The notes beneath the pieces are model-generated. The model saw nothing but the letters and a program-made list of their open reading frames with translations, had not been told where the DNA came from and ran no database searches. From the NCBI RefSeq assembly GCF_049674955.1, contig NZ_CP187232.1:4960001-5024000 (forward strand): a stretch of 64,000 bases of DNA, in the 5' to 3' direction. Origin of the DNA: Sphaerisporangium viridialbum (GTDB lineage Bacteria > Actinomycetota > Actinomycetes > Streptosporangiales > Streptosporangiaceae). Position 1 is the stretch's first letter. Each line of letters opens with the position of its first letter. Below are positions 1-8,554 of this stretch, one piece after another. The position numbers were made by a program, and so were the translations under genes.

Positions 1-2045
1 TGCAGCGTGCGGGTGCTGGTCGAGGTCAGGCCGCCCTTGTCGGTGTAGGAGGCGGTGAAGACGCCGAAGATGTTCGCCGCGGCGTCGTGCTCACCGTCGA
101 CCGGGACCGCGATGGATCCACTGCAGCCGGTCTTGGAGGTGATCTGGTGGGCGTGGCTGTCGTGACCGAGGCTGTAGGTCACCGTCACCTTGGAGCAGTC
201 GATCGTGCCGTCCTCCGGGTCGCTGACGTTGACCTGGAAGGGCACGGTGTCACCGAAGGAGAACAGCTGGCCGTCCACCGGCTGTGCCAGCGTCACCGTC
301 GGCGCGGTGTTGCCGACGCTCACGATGACGCTGGCGGTCCCGGTCAGCCCCTGGGGGTCCTTGACGGTCAGCGTCGCCGTGTAGGTGCCGTTGGTGGTGT
401 AGGTGTACGTGGGGTTGGCCGCGGTGGAGGTGGCGCCGTTGCCGAAGTTCCACGAGTAGGTCAGCGCGCCGCCCTCGGGGTCGGAGCTGCCGGCCGAGGA
501 GAAGGTCACCGCGAGCGGGCTCGGACCCGAGGTCTTGTTGGCAGAGGCCTTGGCGATCGGGTTGCGGTTGGTCCCGCCGATGTACTCGATCCGCCAGAGC
601 GCCTGGTTGTTGCTGCCGGTGCCGTAGTCGAGCACGTACAGCGCGCCGTCCGGGCCGAAGGCCATGTCCATGACCTGCGTGCCGGTCCAGGGGAAGGCGC
701 CGATGTCACCGTAGGTGCCGTCGGCCTTGACCTCGATGGCCTTGATCCACCTGCGGCCGTACTCGCCGGCGAAGAACCTGCCGTCCAGGGACTGCGGGAA
801 CTTGATCGCGGAGTTCAGCGAGGCGTCGTACCGGTAGACCGGACCGCCCATCGGCGACTCGGACCCGCCGCCGAACTCCGGCGGGGACCCGGCCTCGCCG
901 CCGTACCTGATCCAGCTCGGCTTGGCCGCGGGCAGCTTGGCCACGCCGGTGTTGCGGAAGGACGCGTTGGTCGCCCCGCCCGCGCAGTCGAACTTCGCCC
1001 CCGAGGGGCCGCTGGGGAAGGTGTACTTGTTGTAGGTCTCCGCGGTGGTGTTCGTGCCGGTGCAGTACGGCCAGCCGAAGTTGCCCGCGCTGGTGATCCG
1101 GTCGAACTCCACCTGGCCGCCCGGGCCTCGGTTCGGGTCGGGACCGCCGGCGTCCGGGCCGTAGTCACCCAGGTAGACGATGCCGGTGGCCTTGTCGACC
1201 GACATGCGGAACGGGTTGCGGAAACCCATGCCGTAGATCTCGGGCCGCGTCTTGGCCGTCCCCGGCGGGAACAGGTTGCCCGAGGGGATGGTGTAGGTGC
1301 CGTTGGCCTCCGGGTGGATGCGCAGGAGCTTGCCGCGCAGGTCGTTGCTGTTGGCTGAGGTGCGCTGCGCGTCGAACTGCGGGTTGCGGTCGGTGCGCTC
1401 GTCGAGCGGCGAGTACGAGTTGGACTCGAACGGGTTGGTGTCGTCACCCGTGGTGAGGTACAGGTTGCCCGCCGCGTCGAAGTCGATGTCGCCGCCGACG
1501 TGGCAGCACTGGCCGCGGTCGTTGGCGACCTGGAGCACGACCTTCTCGCTGGCCATGTTGAGCGTGTCGTCGGCGTTCAGGGTGAAGCGCGACAGGTTCA
1601 GGTTGCCCTTCCACGCGTCGAACTGCGCCTGCGTGCCGCTGGTCGGCGCGTCGCCGTCCGGCGTGCTCAGCCTGGGCGAGTAGTACAGCCAGACGTAGCG
1701 GTTGGTCGCGAAGCCCGGGTCGACCGCGACGCCCTGCAGGCCCTCTTCGTCGTGGGTGTAGACGTTGAGCTTGCCGGCCTGCTTGGTGCTGCCGGCCGAG
1801 GTGGTGACCCGCACTGTGCCGTCACGAGCGGTGTGGATCACCGAGCGGTTGGGGAGCACCGCGAGGGACATGGCCTCGCCGAGCGCCGCGCCTCCGGTGG
1901 CCAGGTTGACCTGCTGGTAGTCGGAGGCCGGGATCACGGAGGCGTTCGCCGCCGGGCCGGTGGCCGAGACCGTCGCCAAGCCGCCGGAGATTACCAGCGT
2001 GACCGAGGCGAGTAGTCGTGTCCACGACCGAGGACGTGGTGACAT
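1..2045 (-). CDS. Secreted PQQ-type sugar dehydrogenase with PKD domain (3' end outside window)
   Basis: Read on the minus strand from an ATG at 2045 preceded by AGGAAAGGA (6 nt spacing). The product opens with a twin-Arg-containing basic stretch and a hydrophobic signal peptide ending near ATGPAANAS. It then follows the glucose/sorbosone dehydrogenase (GSDH, six-bladed propeller) fold: DEEGLQGVAVDPGF, CCHVGGDIDFDAAGNLYLTTGDDTNP, LRGKLLRIHP, GMGFRNPFRM, FGWPYC, GPDGALYVLDYG. A PKD domain follows near residues 505-590 (FSSAGSSDPEGGALTYSWNFG), then more Ig-like sequence cut by the window edge. Family members oxidise aldoses or pyranoses outside the cell with PQQ; this substrate is unknown. The gene lies downstream of, and co-oriented with, the ROK regulator, which may control it. 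The protein would be at least 681 residues; more binding modules probably follow. Confidence 0.88.
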   Translation of the reverse strand, partial: MSPRPRSWTRLLASVTLVISGGLATVSATGPAANASVIPASDYQQVNLATGGAALGEAMSLAVLPNRSVIHTARDGTVRVTTSAGSTKQAGKLNVYTHDEEGLQGVAVDPGFATNRYVWLYYSPRLSTPDGDAPTSGTQAQFDAWKGNLNLSRFTLNADDTLNMASEKVVLQVANDRGQCCHVGGDIDFDAAGNLYLTTGDDTNPFESNSYSPLDERTDRNPQFDAQRTSANSNDLRGKLLRIHPEANGTYTIPSGNLFPPGTAKTRPEIYGMGFRNPFRMSVDKATGIVYLGDYGPDAGGPDPNRGPGGQVEFDRITSAGNFGWPYCTGTNTTAETYNKYTFPSGPSGAKFDCAGGATNASFRNTGVAKLPAAKPSWIRYGGEAGSPPEFGGGSESPMGGPVYRYDASLNSAIKFPQSLDGRFFAGEYGRRWIKAIEVKADGTYGDIGAFPWTGTQVMDMAFGPDGALYVLDYGTGSNNQALWRIEYIGGTNRNPIAKASANKTSGPSPLAVTFSSAGSSDPEGGALTYSWNFGNGATSTAANPTYTYTTNGTYTATLTVKDPQGLTGTASVIVSVGNTAPTVTLAQPVDGQLFSFGDTVPFQVNVSDPEDGTIDCSKVTVTYSLGHDSHAHQITSKTGCSGSIAVPVDGEHDAAANIFGVFTASYTDKGGLTSTSTRTL

Positions 2046-2251
2046 GGGGGGTCCTTTCCTGACTTGGGGGGTCAGTCAGGCAAGGCGCGCGCCGCCGCGC
2101 TTGTTGCCGGGTACTGCGGTTGGGGGGTGCAGTGTGCTGTGCCGCTGTGCCCCTGGAGGGGTGCCGCCTCCAGGTCGTGTACCGCCGGGCCTGCGTTCCG
2201 CCCGGCCACGAGAAGTGCTGCAAAAAGCGTATCAAATCATGAAAGAAATCG

Positions 2252-3547
2252 TCATCTCCCTGCCAGATTTGTTGGGGTCGCGACCGGGGCCAGGCCGATC
2301 GCGGCTGGGTCATTGATCACCTGGTCGACCACCATGCTCGCGGCGCCGCGCGAGGCGGCGCCGAAGCCGAGGCCGGACGCCAGGAACCGGCAGCGGGCCG
2401 CGGGTCCGGCGATCACCAGGCGCTCCAGCTCCGCCTGGGCGGGCGGGATCAGCCGCTCGGCGAGCTTCGCGAAGTAGCCACCGAGCACGATGGCCCTCGG
2501 GTTGAAGAGGTTGACCAGGATGGAGCCGCCGAGCCCCAGCCATCGCCCGACTTCCGCCACCGCGGACAGCATGCGCGGGTCGCCCAGGGCCAGGCCACGG
2601 GCGATGTCGGCCACCCTCTCCTCGGGGTCGGGCATCGGCGCGGTGCCGAGCTCGTACGCCAGCTCGGGCGTGACCGCCCTCACCAGCGTGGCCAGCCCGA
2701 CCTTGGTCTCCCAGCAGCCGGTGCGCCCGCAGCCGCAGCGGCTGCCCGTCGGGTCGACGGGCAGGTGCCCGACCTCCCCGGAGAACCCGTCGGCGCCGCG
2801 GAGCAGCCGGCCGCCGACGACGATGCCGCCGCCGACCCCGACCTCCCCGGTGAGGTAGACCATGTCGGCCGTGCCCGCGGCGACGCCGCCGGTGTACTCG
2901 GCCAGGGCCGCGAGATTGGCGTCGTTGTCCACCATGACCGGTGCCCGCACGTCGCCGATCTCGGAGCGCAGCCGCTCGGCCAGGGGCAGGTCGCGCCAGC
3001 CGAGGTTGGGCGCGAAGGCCACGTGACCACGGGCGACGTCGACCAGGCCGGGGACCGCCACCCCAATGCCCGCGGGGGAGGCCCCGGCGCGGACGAGGTC
3101 GTCGATGGCGTCCTTGGCCACCCGGCCCAGCTCCTTGAGCGAGCGGTCGGGGCCCATGCCCATGGCGTCGAAGCCGACGCGCCGCTCGACCAGGACCCGG
3201 CCGCCGAGGTCGGTGCCGTAGACGGCGACGTAGTCGACGTTGATCTCGGTGCCGAGGATGCCGACGTGCGAGCCGTCCAGCGCCACGGCCCGCCGGGGAC
3301 GGCCGACGGCGCCCACGTGCTCGATGCCGACCTCGCGGACCAGGCCCCGGTCGAGCAGCTCCGCCATCAGGCTCGATACGGTCGCCCGGTGCAGGCCGGT
3401 CGCGTCCGCGATGTCGGAGCGGGAGCAGGATCCCTCGTCGCGCAGGTGGCGCAGCACGAGGGCGAGGTTGGCACGGCGGAGCGAGGCGTGACCCGCCGCC
3501 TGCGCGCGGACTCCTGCCGCGCGAGTCGGAGGTTGCCTCTGCGCCAC
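2252..3547 (-). CDS. ROK family transcriptional regulator
   Basis: About 431 residues from a GTG at 3547; the frame stays open upstream, but that part looks like promoter and is not family-like. An N-terminal winged helix (residues about 20-80, RSDIADATGLHRATVSSLMAEL) precedes a ROK sugar-kinase-like domain. The ROK zinc/signature motif CGCGRTGCWE is intact, as are NDANLAALAEY and the glycine-rich EVGVGGGIVV loop. ROK repressors bind a sugar or sugar phosphate and release their operators. The gene is divergent from the GH99 gene and upstream of the sugar dehydrogenase, so these are the likely targets (inference). The ribosome binding site is weak; the GTG choice rests on homology. Confidence 0.88.
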   Translation of the reverse strand: MAQRQPPTRAAGVRAQAAGHASLRRANLALVLRHLRDEGSCSRSDIADATGLHRATVSSLMAELLDRGLVREVGIEHVGAVGRPRRAVALDGSHVGILGTEINVDYVAVYGTDLGGRVLVERRVGFDAMGMGPDRSLKELGRVAKDAIDDLVRAGASPAGIGVAVPGLVDVARGHVAFAPNLGWRDLPLAERLRSEIGDVRAPVMVDNDANLAALAEYTGGVAAGTADMVYLTGEVGVGGGIVVGGRLLRGADGFSGEVGHLPVDPTGSRCGCGRTGCWETKVGLATLVRAVTPELAYELGTAPMPDPEERVADIARGLALGDPRMLSAVAEVGRWLGLGGSILVNLFNPRAIVLGGYFAKLAERLIPPAQAELERLVIAGPAARCRFLASGLGFGAASRGAASMVVDQVINDPAAIGLAPVATPTNLAGR

Positions 3548-3578
3548 GCCATCACCACGCCCAGTTTGTATGTATCCA

Positions 3579-3598
3579 AGAACAATTAACCGAGTTCT
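3579..3598. promoter_or_regulatory. Inverted repeat upstream of the ROK gene, possible operator
   Basis: AGAAC and GTTCT arms are separated by 10 A/T-rich bases, 32 bp upstream of the ROK start codon and overlapping the region where its promoter must lie. Short arms, so this is only a candidate autoregulatory site. Confidence 0.3.
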
Positions 3599-3711
3599 AA
3601 CACGAAGAGACGCTGCCGTAAATCCCCACAGGTGGTAACGACTTCGCATCCCCCGGACACCCCGAGGTCGGCGCGACGCGGCGACTCACGTTACAGAAGC
3701 GTTACGGAAGG

Positions 3712-3723
3712 CGAAGCGCTTCG
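3712..3723. promoter_or_regulatory. Perfect 12-bp palindrome, LacI-type operator candidate
   Basis: CGAAGCGCTTCG is fully palindromic and ends 4 bp before the -35 box of the GH99 promoter. Its GAAGCGCTTC core matches the general form of LacI/GalR-family operators. No LacI-family gene is in the window, so a distant regulator is implied. Confidence 0.5.
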
Positions 3724-3727
3724 ACAC

Positions 3728-3756
3728 TTGCACGTGACCGAATGGCGCTCTTTAAT
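3728..3756 (+). promoter_or_regulatory. Promoter of the GH99 gene
   Basis: TTGCAC (3728-3733) and TTTAAT (3751-3756) are separated by exactly 17 bp, a strong vegetative-type promoter for this genome. The predicted transcript would have a leader of about 330 nt. Confidence 0.55.
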
Positions 3757-4092
3757 TCGACAAGTCCTGCAAATAAGTTCCGTAGTCCCGCAAGTTGCTC
3801 GTCGATCTGTGAAATTTCACGAGGAGAGTTGCGGTGATCGCCCCCTGAACTCCCGTCCGTCCGGCCGACCAGACCCGTGACGGAGCCGTTCCCGCCGACT
3901 TCGGCTTCGCCGCGGTGGTGCCGCTCGAATCGGGCGGATGGACGGGACTCTCTCCGGCCGGCCATGGAAGGCCAGGACCTGCCATGGCCGGCCGGCATCA
4001 ATGCGGAAGTGAGCGCGGAAGTAGGCGCGGACACGCGGAACGCCCGTCGACGCGGCACCGGCGGCCCCCCATCGACGCGAGGAGTCAACACC

Positions 4093-5628
4093 ATGCCCAA
4101 CTGGCGCAGCGTGACAGCCGCTGCCGTCCTGCTCATGGCGTCCGGTCTGATGTCGGTGCCGGCCCAGCCGGCCCTCGCCTCTGGAGCCGCCCCCCAAGCC
4201 GCCTCCGGAGCCGCGGCCGCCGCGGCGGCGCACACCAACACCGACGTCCATCTGTTCTACTACCCCTGGTACGGCTCCCCCGCCGTGGCGGGGAGCTACC
4301 GGCACTGGCCGCAGGGCGGCCACAACCCGCCCGGCGACATCGGCGCGGACCTCTACCCGAAGCTCGGCGCGTACGACTCCGGCGACCTCGCCGGCGCGGT
4401 CAGCCAGCACATGCGGTGGATCCAGCAGTCGGGCGCGGGCGTCATCGTCTTCAGCTGGTGGGGGCAGGGCTCCTACGAGGACCAGCTCGCGGCGGGGGTG
4501 CTCGCCACGGCCGCGCGGTTCGGGATCAAGGTGGCCTGGCACCTGGAGCCGTACAGCGGGCGCACGGCCGCGTCGACGGTCGCCGACATCAACTACATCA
4601 ACTCCAAGTACGGGAGCAGCCCGGCGTTCTACCGTGACGGCGCGCACGGCAACCGCGGCGCGTTCTACGTCTTCGAGAGCCTGCGGATCACCGACTGGAC
4701 CGCGCTGGACCAGGTGAAGTCGAGCAGCATCGTGCTCGCGCAGACCACCGACACCTCCAAGGTCGCGCACTTCGGCGGCATGTACACCTACGACGCCATC
4801 GCCGGCGCGACCGCGCCCGGCTGGAAGGGCGCGAGCGACTTCTGCACGGCGAACGGCCTGGTTTGGGCGCCTTCGGTCGGCCCCGGGTACATCGACGACC
4901 GCGCCGTGCCCGGAAACACCACCCCGACGCTCGCGCGGAACAACGGCGCCACCTACGACACCGAGTGGCAGAACGCCCTGGCCGCGGCCAATGGCGGGCC
5001 GCCGAGCTGGGTCTCTGTCACCTCGTTCAACGAGTGGCACGAGGGCTCGGTGCTGGAGCCGGCGTCCTCCGCCCCGCCCGCCGGGTTCGGCTACCAGACC
5101 TTCAACGGCGCCTACGGCAAGACGGGCGCCGCCGCCGAGACCGCTTACCTGGACCGGACCAGGTACTGGGTGGAGCAGTTCACCGGCACGACCCCGCCGC
5201 CGCCCGCCGAGCCGAACCTCGCCGCGGGCAAGCCGATCACCGCGAGCAGCTCCACACCGGGATTCTGGCAGTACTACGCCAACGACGGCAACGCCCTCTC
5301 CTACTGGGAGAGCGCCAACAACGCCTGGCCGCAGACGCTCACCGTCGACCTCGGGTTCCCCACGAGCGTCAGCAAGATCGTGCTCACCCTGCCGCCGCCG
5401 GCGACCTGGGGGACCAGGACCCAGACCCTGACGGTGCTGGGCGGCACGAGCGGCCCCCCGTACGGAACGCTGGTGGGGTCACGGGGCTACACCTTCAACC
5501 CGGCGACCGGCAACACCGTGACGATCACCTTCCCCGCCACCCCCCTGCGCCAGATCCAGCTCAAGTTCACCGGCAACACCGGCTGGCCCGCCGCGCAGAT
5601 CTCCGAGTTCCAGGTCTACAGCGTGTAG
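4093..5628 (+). CDS. Secreted GH99-like glycoside hydrolase with C-terminal F5/8-type carbohydrate-binding module
   Basis: 511 residues from ATG 4093, with AGGAG at 4080-4084. Signal peptide residues 1-29 (cleavage near PALA|SG). The catalytic domain shows the GH99 hallmarks VHLFYYPWYGSP, GSYRHW near the N-terminus and FNEWHEGS, whose E314 and E317 correspond to the paired catalytic glutamates of GH99 endo-alpha-mannosidases/mannanases. Residues about 375-511 (NLAAGKPITASSS... to ISEFQVYSV) form a discoidin/F5-8C fold that binds polysaccharide. The enzyme probably cleaves internal alpha-1,2-linked mannosides in fungal or plant mannan outside the cell (substrate is inference). The neighbouring ROK regulator and LacI-like operator fit sugar control. 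A hairpin terminator follows at 5697. Confidence 0.88.
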   Translation: MPNWRSVTAAAVLLMASGLMSVPAQPALASGAAPQAASGAAAAAAAHTNTDVHLFYYPWYGSPAVAGSYRHWPQGGHNPPGDIGADLYPKLGAYDSGDLAGAVSQHMRWIQQSGAGVIVFSWWGQGSYEDQLAAGVLATAARFGIKVAWHLEPYSGRTAASTVADINYINSKYGSSPAFYRDGAHGNRGAFYVFESLRITDWTALDQVKSSSIVLAQTTDTSKVAHFGGMYTYDAIAGATAPGWKGASDFCTANGLVWAPSVGPGYIDDRAVPGNTTPTLARNNGATYDTEWQNALAAANGGPPSWVSVTSFNEWHEGSVLEPASSAPPAGFGYQTFNGAYGKTGAAAETAYLDRTRYWVEQFTGTTPPPPAEPNLAAGKPITASSSTPGFWQYYANDGNALSYWESANNAWPQTLTVDLGFPTSVSKIVLTLPPPATWGTRTQTLTVLGGTSGPPYGTLVGSRGYTFNPATGNTVTITFPATPLRQIQLKFTGNTGWPAAQISEFQVYSV

Positions 5629-5696
5629 CGGCCCCCACGCCCTGAAGGCCGCCGATCGAGGCGCGGCCTGACGGGCCGGCCCCTCGTGCGCGTCAG

Positions 5697-5728
5697 ATGA
5701 CCGTCCGGCCTTCCCGCCGGGCGGTCAT
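5697..5728 (+). terminator. Rho-independent-type hairpin after the GH99 gene
   Basis: Twelve-base arms beginning ATGACCG and ending CGGTCAT, with a single G-U pair and an 8-nt loop, 69 nt past the GH99 stop. Followed by GCATTTTGC. Confidence 0.65.
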
Positions 5729-5805
5729 CCGGCATTTTGCGGTACGGGTGACTTCGCTGACGCTTGACCCCGATGTGACCTGATCACGTTAGGCTTTTGC
5801 CCGAT

Positions 5806-5834
5806 TTGCACCCTCTTGGGGCTTATGCTAAGTT
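5806..5834 (+). promoter_or_regulatory. Promoter of the sensor kinase gene
   Basis: TTGCAC (5806-5811), 17-bp spacer, TAAGTT (5829-5834). This implies a leader of about 215 nt before the GTG start at 6057. An 11-bp sequence TGATCACGTTA lies just upstream (5781-5791) and is repeated exactly at 6031-6041, next to the ribosome binding site. Confidence 0.5.
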
Positions 5835-6056
5835 GCTGTTGCCTGGCGAGTCGCCCGTTGGTGCGCAGACCGCGATCGCATGGTCCGCACCCGGAGTCCG
5901 GGGCAGTCGTGACCGCCGCCTCCAGGTGTCCCGGCGATGATCCGCCCGACTGCTCCCCCGCACGGGAGCCCCAAAAGCCAAGGCGCGGACCTCCGCACCT
6001 GAACCACATCGCCACCGTGGTCAGCTCCGATGATCACGTTATGAGGAGAACTCCGC

Positions 6057-7529
6057 GTGCATGTCCGATTCCCGTCCTTGTCACCCCCGCTGCGGCGGGC
6101 TCTGACGTTGTGGCGGCCCCGGTCCATTCGCGGACGGGTGACCGCCCTGGTGGCCATCCTGGCAATGCTCCTGCTCGTGCCGTCGGGGGTGCTGGCGGGC
6201 ATCGTCGCGCGCCAGCAACTGTCGAACGCCGGCTGGCTGGACGCCCGGCGCGCGGCCGGTCTGATGGCGGCGGCCGACCGGGCGGGCAAGCTGACCGACC
6301 CCGTCATCACCAGCAGCGTCCCAGGCGTCGATCTGCTGCAGCTCGTCGGGCCCGATCACCGGGTCATCGCCTCCTCTCCCGCCGCGCGCGGGCTCGCGCC
6401 GTTGAGCACCGCGCGGCCCTCGCCGCAGGACCCGCAGCACGACGTGGAGACCTGCGCGATCGCGGAGCTCGGCTGCGTCCGCATCTCGGCCCTCCGCGTC
6501 GGCCCCGGCCCGGACTCCAACATCATCTACGCGGGCGGCCCGGTTCGCGGGGTCGTCTCCGAGGGCCTCTTCGACGCCCTCTTCGCGGTGCAGGTCGCGG
6601 CGCTGATCTCCCTCGCGATATGGGCGACCTGGAAGATCACCGGCAGGACGCTGCGGCCCGTCGAGGCCATCCGCACCGAGCTGGCCTCGACCAACGTCAA
6701 CGACCTCAGCAGCCGCGTCCCCGAGCCGGCGGGCGACGACGAGATCTCCCGCCTCGCCAGGACCGTCAACAGCACGCTTGAGCGCCTGGAGCACGCCAAG
6801 GAGCGGATGGACCACGTGCTCGCCGCGCAACGGCAGTTCACCTCGGACGCCTCGCACGAGCTCCGCACGCCCATCGCGGGCCTTCGCGCCCAGCTCGAGG
6901 AGGCACGCCTGCATCCGGAGGACACCGACCTCGTCGAGCTGCTCGACCGCGCGCTCGGGGACGTCGACCGGCTCCAGGCCATCATCACCGACCTGCTGCT
7001 CCTGGCGAAGGTCGGCGCGGGCGCGCCCAGCGCGCTGACAGAGGTGGACCTGGCGGAGTCGGCCCGCATGGAGGTCTCCCGGCGCGACGACCGGCTCCCC
7101 GTACGGCTGCGGCTCACCCCCGGCGTGATGGTCAGGGCCGTCGACACCCAGATCGCGCGCGTCCTGACCAACCTGCTGGACAACGCCCAGCGGCACGCCA
7201 AGTGCGTCGTGCTCGTCGAGGTGCGCCGCGACGGGAAGACGGCCGAGCTGGTCGTCGCCGACGACGGGGACGGCGTCGCCGAGGCGGACCGCGAGCGGAT
7301 CTTCGAGCGCTTCACCAGGCTGGACGCCTCGCGCTGCCGCGACCGGGGAGGCACGGGCCTCGGCCTCGCGATCGTCCGCGACATCGCCCGCGCCCACGGC
7401 GGCACGATCGAGGTCGGCGAGTCGGAGGCCGGCGGCGCCCGGTTCGTCCTGCGGCTGCCGATCGTCGAGCACCTTCCGACCCTGGCCCGCGACGCCTCGC
7501 TGACGCTGGCGGCCTTCTCCGCCCGGTGA
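6057..7529 (+). CDS. Orphan membrane sensor histidine kinase
   Basis: 490 residues from GTG 6057, with GAGGAG at 6043-6048. Transmembrane segments at about residues 28-52 and 175-197 flank an extracytoplasmic sensor of about 120 residues with two cysteines (ETCAIAELGCVRIS). A HAMP linker follows, then HisKA with the phospho-acceptor in SDASHELRTPI (about residue 266). The ATP-binding domain has N-box LTNLLDNAQRHA, G1 DDGDGV, F-box RIFERF and G2 GTGLGLAIV. All catalytic motifs are intact. No response regulator lies on either side, which is unusual because actinomycete kinases normally sit beside an OmpR-type partner. The ligand is unknown. Confidence 0.92.
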   Translation: MHVRFPSLSPPLRRALTLWRPRSIRGRVTALVAILAMLLLVPSGVLAGIVARQQLSNAGWLDARRAAGLMAAADRAGKLTDPVITSSVPGVDLLQLVGPDHRVIASSPAARGLAPLSTARPSPQDPQHDVETCAIAELGCVRISALRVGPGPDSNIIYAGGPVRGVVSEGLFDALFAVQVAALISLAIWATWKITGRTLRPVEAIRTELASTNVNDLSSRVPEPAGDDEISRLARTVNSTLERLEHAKERMDHVLAAQRQFTSDASHELRTPIAGLRAQLEEARLHPEDTDLVELLDRALGDVDRLQAIITDLLLLAKVGAGAPSALTEVDLAESARMEVSRRDDRLPVRLRLTPGVMVRAVDTQIARVLTNLLDNAQRHAKCVVLVEVRRDGKTAELVVADDGDGVAEADRERIFERFTRLDASRCRDRGGTGLGLAIVRDIARAHGGTIEVGESEAGGARFVLRLPIVEHLPTLARDASLTLAAFSAR

Positions 7530-7549
7530 GGTCTGGGCCCGCGACAACG

Positions 7550-7586
7550 GATTCAGTGCCATATCTCGTACCAACGCCACTGAATC
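7550..7586. repeat. Inverted repeat between the kinase and split-barrel genes
   Basis: GATTCAGTG and CACTGAATC, perfect 9-bp arms around a 19-bp centre, 21 bp past the kinase stop and 100 bp before the next start. Too wide a loop for a good terminator; it could be an operator for the downstream gene. Confidence 0.45.
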
Positions 7587-7685
7587 GGTAGCATCGGCTG
7601 GAAAACGCCGACGGCGTGCGAACCCGTGGCCGGTCCTCGTGCCCGGCCGGGCGCCGACCGGCCCCACCCCAGGGAAAGAGCCGGC

Positions 7686-8366
7686 ATGACCGAGTCCCCA
7701 CCGCGCCGGAGCCTGCCCCAGACGGACAGGACCCTGCACCGCCGCCTGCGGGAGCAGGGCAGCCTCGACCGGGACGTCCTCGACGCCATCCTCGCGGCCG
7801 GCTTCCTCTGCCACCTGGGAGTGACCGTCGAGGGGCAGGTCATGGTCGTCCCGACGGTCTACGGGGCCGACGGCGACACCCTGTACCTCCACGGCTCGGT
7901 CGCGAGCCGCAGCCTGGTCTCCTCACCGCGGACGTCCGTCTGCGTCACCGTGACCCACGTCGACGGACTGGTGCTCGCCCGCTCCGTATTCGAGCACGGG
8001 GTCAACTACCGCAGCGCGATGATCTACGGTGTCCCCCGCGTGGTGACCGACCCGGAGGAGAAGCTCGCCGGCCTCCGTCTCCTCACCGAGCACGCCGCCC
8101 CGGGCCAGTGGGAGTACGCGCGCCGCCCCAGCCGTAAGGAGCTCGCCGCCACGACGCTCCTGGCGCTCTCCCTCGAAGAGGCGTCGGTGAAGGTGCGCAC
8201 GGGCCCGCCGGACGACGGCGACGGGCCCGACGCCGGGCTCGGCATCTGGGCGGGCGTCCTGCCGCTGCGCGCCTTCTGGGGCGAGGCGGAACCCGATCCC
8301 CTCCTTCCCGGAGGCCTGACCCCGCCGCCCCATATCGCCGACCGCGCGCACCGGCGGCTCGGCTAG
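7686..8366 (+). CDS. Pyridoxamine 5'-phosphate oxidase-family (NimA-like) FMN split-barrel protein
   Basis: 226 residues from ATG 7686, with GGGAAAGAG upstream. Residues about 25-200 follow the NimA/PNPOx-like split barrel: AAGFLCHLGVTVEGQVMVVPTVYG, LYLHGSVASRSL, VCVTVTHVDGLVLARS, VNYRSAMIYGVPRVV. Such proteins usually bind FMN, F420 or haem and reduce small molecules; the reaction of this one cannot be told from sequence. It appears monocistronic, with a 188-bp gap to the lipase gene. Confidence 0.8.
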   Translation: MTESPPRRSLPQTDRTLHRRLREQGSLDRDVLDAILAAGFLCHLGVTVEGQVMVVPTVYGADGDTLYLHGSVASRSLVSSPRTSVCVTVTHVDGLVLARSVFEHGVNYRSAMIYGVPRVVTDPEEKLAGLRLLTEHAAPGQWEYARRPSRKELAATTLLALSLEEASVKVRTGPPDDGDGPDAGLGIWAGVLPLRAFWGEAEPDPLLPGGLTPPPHIADRAHRRLG

Positions 8367-8554
8367 TACGACGCGCGCCGCGCCGCTCTGGAAATGAGTT
8401 TGCGAGCGCATGAGATTTGACCCGGGATGTCTAGGAAATTGTGAGGGACAGGCGGATCTCGGGCGCGCGTCAAGCGCGAGTGGCGACGCTGTCCTGCTCA
8501 TCACGGAGACCGCGTACCAATCGATAGCACCGTCAATGACGGAAGGTGTGTGGC

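Larger units (their letters stand above)
3548..4092. other. 545-bp divergent intergenic region, ROK / GH99
   Basis: No gene is convincing here. Going left to right it holds the ROK promoter side, a perfect 12-bp palindrome (3712-3723), a good sigma-70-like promoter reading right (3728-3756) and about 330 nt of leader before the GH99 ATG. The frame upstream of the GH99 start is open but rich in unlikely composition and is taken as leader. Confidence 0.5.

Noticed and set aside
3817..5040. A 407-codon minus-strand frame opposite the GH99 gene
   Set aside because: Arg/Val/Gly-rich shadow; the plus strand holds a recognisable enzyme with signal peptide and catalytic pair.
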